A stretch of DNA of 8,449 nucleotides from Pseudobdellovibrionaceae bacterium (GCA_014376325.1 JACMRP010000342.1:1-8449), one strand, 5' to 3'; counted from the first letter of the stretch, positions 1 through 6,087 are shown. Translations and numbers: made by a program. The notes: a model not told the origin generated them from the sequence alone.

Positions 1-516
1 AAAGAACGCCAAGAAAAGGCGCGTAAGCTTGAAAATCGCATCAAAAAAGAAGTCGAACTATCAGAGGAAACTCGCGCGGTGTTTTATTCGAGTTGGATGT
101 ACAGCGGGATCCGCATGGTCGCTTCTTGCGATGGCTTTAACGACTCGGCAGTGATTTCGCAAAGGTTAAATCTTCCGCGTAATCAAGTTCAGAAAGTGAT
201 GGATTTTTTATTGTCGCACGGAATGTTGATTCAAAAAAAAGGCGAACTAGAACTGGGTCCCGCGAAGATTTACCTGGGGTCGTCGAATTTACTCTCGACA
301 AAGCAGCATCAAAACTGGCGACTGCAGGGATTTAATAAAATGGTTCAGACCGGGGACGAGAATTTATTTTATACGGGTCCGATGAGTTTGTCGGAAGCGG
401 CGGCTGAACAAATTCGGCAAGAGATTTCTAATCTGATCGATCAGGTTTTGAAAATCGTTCCGCCTTCGAAGTCCGAAACCACCCGATGTTTGAATATCGA
501 CTGGTTCGACTTTTAA
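1..516 (+). CDS. TIGR02147 / DUF4423-family winged-helix protein, 3' part (5' end outside window)
   Basis: The frame is open from the first base, so the gene starts upstream of the window. A GTG at 79 is internal, and 171 codons are visible. The fragment begins with a charged, probably helical Lys/Glu-rich stretch (residues 1-25). The conserved FYSSWMYSGIR block follows (28-38), then a winged-helix-like segment (about 45-90) with ISQRLNLP and VMDFLLSHGML. Next come a QNWR motif (104-107), the YTGPMSLS block (124-131) and a C-terminal DWF (167-169). This order is what I know from the TIGR02147/DUF4423 family, which is expanded in Bdellovibrio and Fibrobacter. Members are presumed DNA-binding regulators, but no target is known to me. 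It ends 19 bases before a convergent lipoprotein gene. A weak 5-bp inverted repeat at 516-527 overlaps the stop codon. The family call is fairly secure; a regulatory role is inference. Confidence 0.85.
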   Translation, partial: KERQEKARKLENRIKKEVELSEETRAVFYSSWMYSGIRMVASCDGFNDSAVISQRLNLPRNQVQKVMDFLLSHGMLIQKKGELELGPAKIYLGSSNLLSTKQHQNWRLQGFNKMVQTGDENLFYTGPMSLSEAAAEQIRQEISNLIDQVLKIVPPSKSETTRCLNIDWFDF

Positions 517-535
517 GTTTTTAAACTAAACACTT

Positions 536-1390
536 CTAGTACTTTCGGAAGTTCCTGATCGACATCCAGTCTTCTAACTCTTCCGCGTTGATCGAATCAA
601 CTTCTTCCATTAATTGTGCGGTCAGAGTTCGGATCGAAAAATAGTCGAAATCTTCGAGTTTGATCGTTCTTCCTAAACCCATCGCGGCCTGGCCCAGATC
701 GGATGCGAGTTTGTTTTTCTTAAAACATTCTCTGCGTTTCTCTGGATAACTTTCGGCCGTTGCGGGATCTAGTTTAAAGTATTCGACTGAAGCTAAACAG
801 CGGTCCAATTCGTTTGCGAACTCTAAAAGACGGACTCCCATCACCATTTCGTGCAGGATCAGCCCATCTTGGTCGCGGTCTTTCATATCGACGTAGATTA
901 AATCATTGATCCAGATTTCGCTGACATTCTGCAAAGCAAACTGTTCTGTTTTGAAACTGACACCGATCTTTGCTGACGGAAGAGTATTTAATTGGGTCTT
1001 GATTCTGTACCAAGTCTTACCTTCGGCAACAAACATCAGGTCGCCCGCAAGTTTCGGAAATCGCTTTGCTAGCCTTGCGATGACATTTTCTTTGATGCGG
1101 GTGAAAGCGGGCAGGTCGTTAATTTTAATTTTGTAATTGTCGAGACTAACGCCGTTGATTCCGTTTCCGCCACCCGTAGGATCTACTCCGCCATTGCCGG
1201 AAGAACCACCCGGTGCCGGAGCAGAGCCACCGCCCGGAGAGGTCGGCGTGCCGCCGCCGGAGCCGCCAAGTTTTGGCGCAACGCTTGTGCCGACGGGACT
1301 CGTGCCCTGCGGTCCTTGCTGGCAAGCGGTCAGGGTCACCATCATGCTCAATGTTAATAATAAAAAAAACTTGTTCATGAATACACTCAT
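536..1390 (-). CDS. Secreted lipoprotein with Gly/Pro-rich linker and DxDxDG motif, function unknown
   Basis: The protein has 284 aa. A short N-terminus and hydrophobic stretch lead to a lipobox LTAC with Cys23, so it should be lipidated and anchored in the envelope. Residues 24-80 are almost only Gly, Pro, Ser and Thr, a flexible linker. Residues 81-284 form a folded domain. Within it, DRDQDGLILHE (171-181) joins a DxDxDG calcium-loop-like motif to a His-Glu pair, and Cys198 and Cys222 could form a disulfide. There is no HExxH, so a protease call is not supported. The chosen ATG overlaps the upstream gene's stop by 4 bases (ATGA), which suggests translational coupling. A second ATG at 1378 (residue 5) leaves a more typical signal peptide. 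Neither start has a clear Shine-Dalgarno. It is the last gene of a three-gene exported-protein cluster. I do not recognise the family. Confidence 0.82.
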   Translation of the reverse strand: MSVFMNKFFLLLTLSMMVTLTACQQGPQGTSPVGTSVAPKLGGSGGGTPTSPGGGSAPAPGGSSGNGGVDPTGGGNGINGVSLDNYKIKINDLPAFTRIKENVIARLAKRFPKLAGDLMFVAEGKTWYRIKTQLNTLPSAKIGVSFKTEQFALQNVSEIWINDLIYVDMKDRDQDGLILHEMVMGVRLLEFANELDRCLASVEYFKLDPATAESYPEKRRECFKKNKLASDLGQAAMGLGRTIKLEDFDYFSIRTLTAQLMEEVDSINAEELEDWMSIRNFRKY

Positions 1391-1764
1391 TTTGTTACAA
1401 ACGTTTTTCGTTCCAGCGTCGTTAGATTAAAAGTCTGTTCGGTCAGAACACCTTTTTTATCTATTTTCTGCAGAACTACTTGGTTGCTGTCGAAATCTAA
1501 ATAACCTTGTGGGCTGGATAAAATTTCTTTTCTTTTGCCAGGACCACTGATTTCGACAGAGACATCTTTCATCACGTAAATCATTTTCAAACTACCGATT
1601 TGTGCCGAAGGGGCAGTCACGTTCATGCAAATCGAACCGTCCTGATTGCAATTCTTGACGTCAACTTTTTTCATGCTCATTTCCGCAAAGGCGGTCAGGC
1701 TGAGGGGCAAGGTCAAAAGCATCTTGCCCAAGTTGTTCAATGTAAAGAAGCGGTTCGATTTCAT
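1387..1764 (-). CDS. Small secreted (periplasmic) protein, function unknown
   Basis: The protein has 125 aa. Its basic N-terminus (MKSNR) precedes a hydrophobic core at about 15-27 ending in AFA, a plausible signal peptidase I site after Ala27. The mature part is about 98 aa, appears beta-rich, and carries Cys39 and Cys46, which could pair in the periplasm. The start is supported by a TAAGG sequence just upstream that overlaps the stop codon of the preceding lipoprotein gene. The gap between the two genes is 9 bases. Its own stop overlaps the next start by 4 bases. It therefore sits in the middle of a tight operon of exported proteins and may act with its two lipoprotein neighbours, though that is inference. 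I see no known domain. The name 'hypothetical exported protein' is all the sequence allows. Confidence 0.8.
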   Translation of the reverse strand: MKSNRFFTLNNLGKMLLTLPLSLTAFAEMSMKKVDVKNCNQDGSICMNVTAPSAQIGSLKMIYVMKDVSVEISGPGKRKEILSSPQGYLDFDSNQVVLQKIDKKGVLTEQTFNLTTLERKTFVTK

Positions 1765-1773
1765 CGGTATACC

Positions 1774-3072
1774 TTATTTTACTGTCAGACGTTCAACGTC
1801 GCCATCTGGGAACAATCCACCAAGAGTTTTATCAGGACCGAAGCTCGTTACTTTGCCTTCTGCGTTCACGGTCTCTGGCAACAACATTTTCAAATCCTGC
1901 GGTGGGTTCTTCAAGAATCCAGCAACGTTCACTCGGATTTGACTAACTTCTTCGCCGCGAGCATTACGTACCGGCATTGAAATCGCGCTTGAAAGGGCCG
2001 CGTTCAACATTGCGATAGATTGGTCCGCTTCCGTTGAATGCTGAACACAAACACCCTGATTAACTAAGAATCCTGGACGGTTCTTTTTACCTTCGCCTTT
2101 AGCGCACAAGTTACCTTGGTATTTCATCGCCCACTGATAAGCGGCTACGAAGTCGGCACCTAAAGTCGGGATCGTGCTGAGGGACTGGTCTTTACGCAGA
2201 CCCGCAACGGTTGGCATTGATTTCAAACGGGCCAAGATTTGTTCTGCAGATTTGCCTTCTAAAGATTTATCGGCAGCAAGGTCAGCTAAAGCATCGACGT
2301 CGTAGGCGGTGTACATAGAAAGATAAAGCACTTCGCCGGCAGCCATTTGCGATAACACAACCATGTCGGCAGAGTTGATTTTTTTCTGTGCGGCTTTGCT
2401 GTAATCACAAGATACGGTCACGCTCTTATCCGGATTTGCGATCACGGAACACGCGTCAGTGGCCTCTTCGGTGATTTGTTTCTGGAATAACAATGGGTTC
2501 AAGTTCAAAGTCAGTTCTAAGTCAGCATGCAACTTCGTAAATTTACGGAAGTCATTCACCGCGTTTTTATACTCAGCTAAGATAGTGATGATATTTGAAG
2601 GCTTTTGCAGATCTTCTTTGCCTTCGAGCAAGAAAGTTTTCAAAGCAGACTCTGGGAAATCTTTCACCGACTTATCTAATTGAGCGATGTTGCCGTTGGT
2701 TTTAATCACCGGGCGCACGCGAGTCGCGATTCCTTTAAAGATCATCATGCGTTTTAAGAGGGCTTTATAAAACTGGGCCTTCATGTTGTTCGCGTCTTTT
2801 TCAAGAGCGGCGTCGAAAACTTTATCGGCAAGCATGAAAGAGTAGGGTCCTACCAACTGCTCGGCCGCATCGGCTAAGCCAGAAGCGTCCACGACGGGTT
2901 TTGCGTCAACCGTTACGGTCAGATCTTCGTTCGAACCTTTTGGAGGGGTCGTCACTTCAATCTTGCCTTCAGTGCCGTCCGCTTTTTTTACTTGAGCTTT
3001 TTCGCCGCAAGCGGTGAGGGCTAGAATTAAACTTGTCGCCATAACTGTTGATCTTAAAAAATTCGTTTTCAT
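1774..3072 (-). CDS. Envelope lipoprotein with TPR-like segment, function unknown
   Basis: The protein has 432 aa. The signal sequence ends in a clear lipobox LTAC with Cys22. After it comes a charged, probably disordered stretch (23-65). A helical region follows whose segment 69-112 (ADKVFDAALEKD, then AQFYKALLKRMM) reads like a tetratricopeptide repeat, so protein-protein contacts are plausible. The remainder is mostly helical, with two local cysteine pairs (Cys208/Cys222 and Cys323/Cys342) suited to disulfides in the periplasm. The start is firm: AGGAG lies 7 bases before the ATG. It is the first gene of the three-gene minus-strand cluster, and about 300 bases of non-coding DNA upstream hold its likely promoter and a 20-bp palindrome. 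I do not recognise a named family. A scaffold or binding role at the envelope is only a guess from the TPR-like part. Confidence 0.86.
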   Translation of the reverse strand: MKTNFLRSTVMATSLILALTACGEKAQVKKADGTEGKIEVTTPPKGSNEDLTVTVDAKPVVDASGLADAAEQLVGPYSFMLADKVFDAALEKDANNMKAQFYKALLKRMMIFKGIATRVRPVIKTNGNIAQLDKSVKDFPESALKTFLLEGKEDLQKPSNIITILAEYKNAVNDFRKFTKLHADLELTLNLNPLLFQKQITEEATDACSVIANPDKSVTVSCDYSKAAQKKINSADMVVLSQMAAGEVLYLSMYTAYDVDALADLAADKSLEGKSAEQILARLKSMPTVAGLRKDQSLSTIPTLGADFVAAYQWAMKYQGNLCAKGEGKKNRPGFLVNQGVCVQHSTEADQSIAMLNAALSSAISMPVRNARGEEVSQIRVNVAGFLKNPPQDLKMLLPETVNAEGKVTSFGPDKTLGGLFPDGDVERLTVK

Positions 3073-3079
3073 ACTCTGT

Positions 3080-3084
3080 CTCCT
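3080..3084 (-). promoter_or_regulatory. Shine-Dalgarno of the 432-aa lipoprotein
   Basis: AGGAG on the minus strand, 7 bases before the ATG at 3072. It fixes the start of the first gene of the exported-protein operon. Confidence 0.8.
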
Positions 3085-3128
3085 AGTTAGTGTTGCGCAG
3101 TCTTAAGGTGCTGCATTTGTATGAAGCA

Positions 3129-3134
3129 GTTATA
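3129..3134 (-). promoter_or_regulatory. Candidate -10 element for the exported-protein operon
   Basis: TATAAC on the minus strand matches the sigma-70 -10 consensus at five of six bases. It would give a leader of about 50 bases before the lipoprotein ATG. No good -35 is found 16-18 bases upstream (TATGGG at 17). The promoter would therefore be weak, activator-dependent, or read by another sigma factor, or this is a chance match. Confidence 0.3.
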
Positions 3135-3185
3135 GCTCGCAGCACAACACACCCATAGATTTCGTTAGTTAATTGTTTCAGCAAA

Positions 3186-3205
3186 TATTAACCATTTGGT
3201 TAATA
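3186..3205. promoter_or_regulatory. 20-bp palindrome, candidate regulator-binding site
   Basis: TATTAACCA, two T's, then TGGTTAATA: nine-base arms that are perfect inverted repeats around a 2-base centre. It lies about 115 bases upstream of the lipoprotein ATG and 52 bases upstream of the candidate -10, a position that would suit an activator. The spacing and symmetry fit a dimeric DNA-binding protein. The AT-rich arms make it a poor RNA terminator. The regulator is unknown. Confidence 0.45.
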
Positions 3206-3313
3206 CAAATTTTCACACTCGTCGGGTTTATGTACAAATCGTATGCCTAAAAGAATTGTGGCGGAGATGAGTTAGGATCGAGCTGGTCTGGGAAGCCCGC
3301 GTATGAATTAGAC

Positions 3314-3334
3314 AGCGGCCCTTTTAGGGCCGCT
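3314..3334. terminator. Perfect GC-rich hairpin, probable transcript end of the 31-aa gene or of a small RNA
   Basis: AGCGGCCC, loop TTTTA, GGGCCGCT: an 8-bp perfect stem, seven of its pairs G-C, with a 5-base loop. No U-run follows on either strand, so it is not a textbook intrinsic terminator. It lies 41 bases after the stop of the minus-strand 31-aa gene and before the lipoprotein operon promoter, where a terminator would be expected. It could also be the 3' hairpin of a plus-strand small RNA from 3200-3334. Strand cannot be settled from sequence. Confidence 0.45.
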
Positions 3335-3374
3335 ACTTGGTGCTATCGAGTTGTTTAAGGCGAATGAGCCAGAA

Positions 3375-3470
3375 CTATTGAACCGAAAGGATGATTAAGA
3401 GCATGCTTGCAATCACGAACATTGGCTCAAACAGAGATTTTGGTGTTTGCAGTTTCATCGAGAACTTCAT
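3375..3470 (-). CDS. 31-aa single-helix membrane peptide
   Basis: This short gene has a full AGGAGG Shine-Dalgarno (3475-3480) 4 bases before its ATG, a better ribosome site than most genes in the window. The product starts with a basic segment (MKFSMKLQTPK) followed by a hydrophobic run from about residue 13 to the end (FEPMFVIASMLLIILSVQ). That is long enough for one membrane helix, presumably with the basic end in the cytoplasm. It stands alone on the minus strand between the lipoprotein operon and the divergent AMIN-domain gene. A GC-rich hairpin 41 bases downstream could end its transcript. I see no strong sigma-70 promoter; TATAGT, with no good -35, lies about 20 bases before the Shine-Dalgarno. 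The function is unknown. Small one-helix proteins often bind and tune larger membrane complexes, but nothing here identifies a partner. The longer plus-strand frame across it (3391-3696) lacks such support. Confidence 0.62.
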   Translation of the reverse strand: MKFSMKLQTPKSLFEPMFVIASMLLIILSVQ

Positions 3471-3474
3471 GGGG

Positions 3475-3480
3475 CCTCCT
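3475..3480 (-). promoter_or_regulatory. Consensus Shine-Dalgarno of the 31-aa membrane peptide
   Basis: AGGAGG on the minus strand, 4 bases before the ATG at 3470. The spacing is slightly short, but the match is full length. It is the main reason to accept this very short gene. Confidence 0.65.
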
Positions 3481-3540
3481 GGTGAATCAAACTATAGACC
3501 TAGCTTATCCGGTTCATGTGACGGACTCTCCTGTAGCTAT

Positions 3541-3553
3541 TTGAAAGTTTCAA
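3541..3553. promoter_or_regulatory. 13-bp palindrome in the divergent intergenic region
   Basis: TTGAAA, G, TTTCAA: six-base perfect arms around one base, between the 31-aa gene (minus) and the AMIN-domain gene (plus). TTGAAA also resembles a -35 element, with TCTATT at 3564-3569 after a 17-base spacer. The palindrome may be an operator, part of a promoter, or chance. Confidence 0.3.
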
Positions 3554-3591
3554 AAACTGTCTATCTATTGGCGACAACAGAGGATTCCACA

Positions 3592-3606
3592 TTCTCGGCC
3601 CGAGAA
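3592..3606. promoter_or_regulatory. 15-bp palindrome upstream of the AMIN-domain gene
   Basis: TTCTCGG, C, CCGAGAA: seven-base perfect arms around one base. A 1-base centre cannot form a stable RNA hairpin at full length, so a protein-binding site is more likely than a terminator. It lies about 30 bases before the candidate -35 of the AMIN-domain gene. Confidence 0.35.
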
Positions 3607-3636
3607 AACAAAAACTGGTTAAAAGATCGACGTTGG

Positions 3637-3665
3637 TTGACCGCCATCTCCGTTCACGCAAGAAT
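3637..3665 (+). promoter_or_regulatory. Candidate sigma-70 promoter of the AMIN-domain gene
   Basis: TTGACC (3637-3642, five of six to consensus), a 17-base spacer, then AAGAAT (3660-3665, four of six). Transcription would start near 3672, leaving about 20 bases before the ATG with room for the AGGAG at 3681-3685. The -10 is weak. Confidence 0.35.
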
Positions 3666-3692
3666 GATGTCATCAAGACGAGGAGTTCAAGG

Positions 3693-4229
3693 ATGAACAA
3701 GTTTCTTATAATCGCGGCCATTTCCATTAGTTACTCACTGCCAGTCTTCGCGGCGATTCCCGCGAAAGTGAAGCCTCCAGTCATCGGAAAAATCCTGTTT
3801 AATGAAGGCGCCGCCACTGGGGGAGTTGCCGGATCCGGTTTCAGCCTCCTGGACCTGCGACGGACCGCCGACAAAAAAAAACGCGTTGAAAGAGTTGTCA
3901 TCGATATCGGCGATATGCAAGGCCAAGCCCTCAAAGGCATGCCGGCCTACTTCCACGCAGAGCTGAAGAAAAATCCCAGCAAATTGATTTTAGATTTCGA
4001 TCAGATGCCGATCAGCCGCCTCGACGAAGGTCGGTTACAGGATCGTTTCAAAGGCTCTTTATTTGTGAAGAAAACATCCATGATATTGGATCCCGAAGAT
4101 AAAGCTCTGAACGTAACTCTGGATTTAAAACCGGGAACGGTTGCCCGGGTATTTCAGGTCAAGGGCACCAAGGACACTTCAAAAGTCGTCGTGGATTTCT
4201 TTGAGCCGCGGGCGACGAAGAAGCGCTAG
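3693..4229 (+). CDS. Secreted protein with AMIN-like domain
   Basis: The protein has 178 aa. The start at 3693 is chosen because AGGAG (3681-3685) sits 7 bases upstream and the product then opens with a clean signal peptide: MNKF, a hydrophobic core, and cleavage near VFA at residue 20. A longer in-frame start at 3633 would bury the signal peptide and lie within the candidate promoter. After a Gly/Ala-rich spacer (35-52), residues 66-170 read as an AMIN-like fold. The visible signs are VERVVIDIGD, GMPAYFHAEL, NPSKLILDFD, later VTLDLKPGTVARVFQV, and a final KVVVDFFEP strand. AMIN domains occur in PilQ secretins and AmiC-type amidases, where they bind peptidoglycan or place the enzyme. No amidase or secretin domain follows, so this would be a free-standing periplasmic AMIN protein. 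The C-terminus is basic (RATKKR). It converges on the acyl-CoA synthetase gene, with 55 bases between the stops. Confidence 0.8.
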   Translation: MNKFLIIAAISISYSLPVFAAIPAKVKPPVIGKILFNEGAATGGVAGSGFSLLDLRRTADKKKRVERVVIDIGDMQGQALKGMPAYFHAELKKNPSKLILDFDQMPISRLDEGRLQDRFKGSLFVKKTSMILDPEDKALNVTLDLKPGTVARVFQVKGTKDTSKVVVDFFEPRATKKR

Positions 4230-4237
4230 GTTCTAAA

Positions 4238-4251
4238 CCGTGACTTCACGG
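4238..4251 (-). terminator. Weak hairpin between convergent genes, probable terminator of the kinase-synthetase operon
   Basis: CCGTG, loop ACTT, CACGG (the arms can also be read as six bases around CT). On the minus strand it is followed by TTTAGAA, a short U-rich tail, 33 bases after the acyl-CoA synthetase stop. On the plus strand an A-rich stretch follows instead. A weak terminator for the minus-strand operon is the best reading. Confidence 0.4.
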
Positions 4252-4284
4252 AAAGACTGTAAATCGAATCGGAAAATTTTGGAA

Positions 4285-6084
4285 TCAGTTATACAGGCTT
4301 TCGATTTCCGTGTGCAGTTTCTGCGTAAGGAATTTTCGTTTTAGTTTTAGGGAAGGCGTTAGCTCTCCGCTTTCGACCGTGAACTCGGTCGGTAACACCA
4401 AAAATCGTTTGATGCTTTCCCAGCTGGCAAGTCCCGCATTCGTTTCCGCGATCAGGTCACGGACCTTGTCTTGGATCCACGGGGACTGGGTCAATTGCTT
4501 CCAGTCCGAAAAGTTTTCGTTTTCGGCCTTCGCCATTTTTTGCAATGCTTCGGCATCTAAGGTTAACACCGCAACGATGTATTTTTTTTGATCGCCCGAG
4601 ATGAGCGCTTGCGAAATCAGCGGGTGCAGCTTTAACAGCCCCTCTAGTTTTTGGGGCGCCACGTATTTGCCGCCGGCCGTTTTGATGAGATCTTTTTTGC
4701 GGTCGGTGATTTTTAAATCTCCGCCTTGCAATATAATTCCGATGTCGCCGGTGTGGAACCAATCACCGGTAAAGACTTCGGCTGTGGCTTCAGGATTATT
4801 GTAATACTCTTTCATGACTTTTTTGCTGCGGACCAAAACTTCGCCGTCTTCCGCGATTTTTAACTGCGTGTCGCCGATGGGACGGCCAACAGAGCCAAAC
4901 TTATAGTTAAACGGAGTGTTGACGGTGATCGCGGCCGTGGTCTCGGTCAGGCCGTAACCTTCAAGAATCAAAACGCCTGCCGCATGAAAGAAGCTAGAGA
5001 TATCTTGAGCCAGCGGGGCGCCCCCACTGACCGCAAAACGAAGTCGCCCACCGAATGCGGACGTCACTTTGCTAAGGACTAAACGCTTTGCCACTTCGTA
5101 CGTGGCCAGAAGCTCCAGCGGAATTGTCTGGTGGGTCAATTTTAGTTCCGTGATCTTGCGACCGACGCCGACGGCCCATTCGAACATTTTTTTCTTGATC
5201 GGGGAAGAGTCGACTTGTGAACCGATCGCGGAGTAAATTTTCTCGTAAATACGTGGGACCGACAATAAAAACGTCGGACGTACTTCGGTCAAGTTGACGC
5301 GAACCTTTTCGATGCTTTCGGCATAGGCCATCGTAAAGCCCATGTAAGCGTGTCCCCAATGCTCGATACGCCCGAAAACGTGGGCGTAAGGCAAAAAAGA
5401 TAGCGAGACGTCTTTATCATCTACCCCGAACATCGTAAAGGCTTCGGCAACTTCGGAAATAATTTGCGTGTGGGTGATGACGACACCTTTCGGGGTGCCC
5501 GTCGTTCCGGAAGTGTACAGCAAAGTCGCGGTGTCGGTGGATTTGATACTGCCGCAAAGTTTTTCGAAGGCCGTAGGGGTCTTCCGCAGAAGCTCGATTC
5601 CTTGCGAACGCACTTGATCCCAGGTGGTGATCTTTGATTTTTTATCTTCGTAAGGGCTTTTGTTTTCGATCAGCACGACCTTTTCGATGGACGGGCACTT
5701 CGAAGCGATTTGTTGCCACAGCGGCAGCGTTGCTTCGGTTTCAATAAACAAAATTTTCGCTCCGGAGTTATTTACGATGTATTGGATATCTTCTGGCGTG
5801 TTGTTTTGATAAATCGAAACGACGATAGCGTGAACGCCCATCGTCGCTAAGTCCATCACGGACCACTCATAGCGGGTCGAAGACATGACGGCGACTCGGT
5901 CGTTAGGTTTTACGCCTAAAGCGAGTAAACCTGCGCCCATCATTTCTAGGTCTTTGTAGTATTCGGGCCAGCTGCGGCTTTGCCATTTGTGATTCTTTTT
6001 AAACTGCACTGCTTTTTCGGCAGTTCGTTCGCGGAACGACAGAATGCTTTGGCCGATGGTGGTATTCGTGGTAGTTTTTTTCAT
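4285..6084 (-). CDS. Long-chain fatty-acid--CoA ligase (AMP-forming)
   Basis: This 599-aa enzyme belongs to the ANL superfamily, FAA1/COG1022-type long-chain acyl-CoA synthetases. It would activate fatty acids with ATP and CoA through an acyl-AMP intermediate, supplying lipid synthesis, remodelling or beta-oxidation. All core motifs are present and in order. The phosphate-binding loop is YTSGTTGTPKG (190-200), then GYGLTETT (376-383) and the TGD motif with Asp447. The hinge region is TDRKKDLIKTAGGKYVAP (460-477), and the C-terminal LTPSLKLKR (575-583) carries the likely catalytic Lys580. Length is normal and there is no signal peptide, so it is cytoplasmic or peripheral at the inner membrane. 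It starts 3 bases after the kinase stop with no clear Shine-Dalgarno, so translation is probably coupled to the kinase. The substrate chain length cannot be read from sequence. Confidence 0.93.
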   Translation of the reverse strand: MKKTTTNTTIGQSILSFRERTAEKAVQFKKNHKWQSRSWPEYYKDLEMMGAGLLALGVKPNDRVAVMSSTRYEWSVMDLATMGVHAIVVSIYQNNTPEDIQYIVNNSGAKILFIETEATLPLWQQIASKCPSIEKVVLIENKSPYEDKKSKITTWDQVRSQGIELLRKTPTAFEKLCGSIKSTDTATLLYTSGTTGTPKGVVITHTQIISEVAEAFTMFGVDDKDVSLSFLPYAHVFGRIEHWGHAYMGFTMAYAESIEKVRVNLTEVRPTFLLSVPRIYEKIYSAIGSQVDSSPIKKKMFEWAVGVGRKITELKLTHQTIPLELLATYEVAKRLVLSKVTSAFGGRLRFAVSGGAPLAQDISSFFHAAGVLILEGYGLTETTAAITVNTPFNYKFGSVGRPIGDTQLKIAEDGEVLVRSKKVMKEYYNNPEATAEVFTGDWFHTGDIGIILQGGDLKITDRKKDLIKTAGGKYVAPQKLEGLLKLHPLISQALISGDQKKYIVAVLTLDAEALQKMAKAENENFSDWKQLTQSPWIQDKVRDLIAETNAGLASWESIKRFLVLPTEFTVESGELTPSLKLKRKFLTQKLHTEIESLYN

Positions 6085-6087
6085 TTT

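Noticed and set aside
516..527. Small inverted repeat AGTTT-TT-AAACT between convergent genes as a terminator
   Set aside because: The 5-bp stem is AT-rich, has a 2-base centre and no U-run. It is too weak to call.
842..878. Zinc-protease reading of the LHEMVMG stretch in the 284-aa lipoprotein
   Set aside because: HExxH is required and the second His is absent (HEMVM).
1137..1430. 97-codon proline-rich plus-strand frame
   Set aside because: It is the mirror of the Gly/Pro linker of the lipoprotein on the minus strand; compositional bias keeps the opposite frame open.
3243..3275. 10-codon plus-strand frame starting at the ATG at 3243
   Set aside because: It has no Shine-Dalgarno, no membrane or other recognisable character, and is very short.
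3240..3300. tRNA- or tmRNA-like look of the minus strand (a CTCGATC loop followed by CTCCGCCACA)
   Set aside because: The 5-base arms around the putative T-loop do not pair, and no matching acceptor or other arms are found.
3633..3692. 20-codon upstream extension of the AMIN-domain gene
   Set aside because: The ATG at 3693 has AGGAG at 7 bases and gives a proper signal peptide. The extension would place the signal peptide internally.
3391..3696. 101-codon plus-strand frame
   Set aside because: It lies antisense to the 31-aa gene, which has a full AGGAGG. It has no Shine-Dalgarno at a workable distance, runs through the AMIN gene promoter and overlaps its start, and the product has no domain-like character.
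3500..3727. 75-codon minus-strand frame
   Set aside because: It overlaps the start and signal peptide of the AMIN-domain gene on the other strand, and no ribosome site precedes its ATG.
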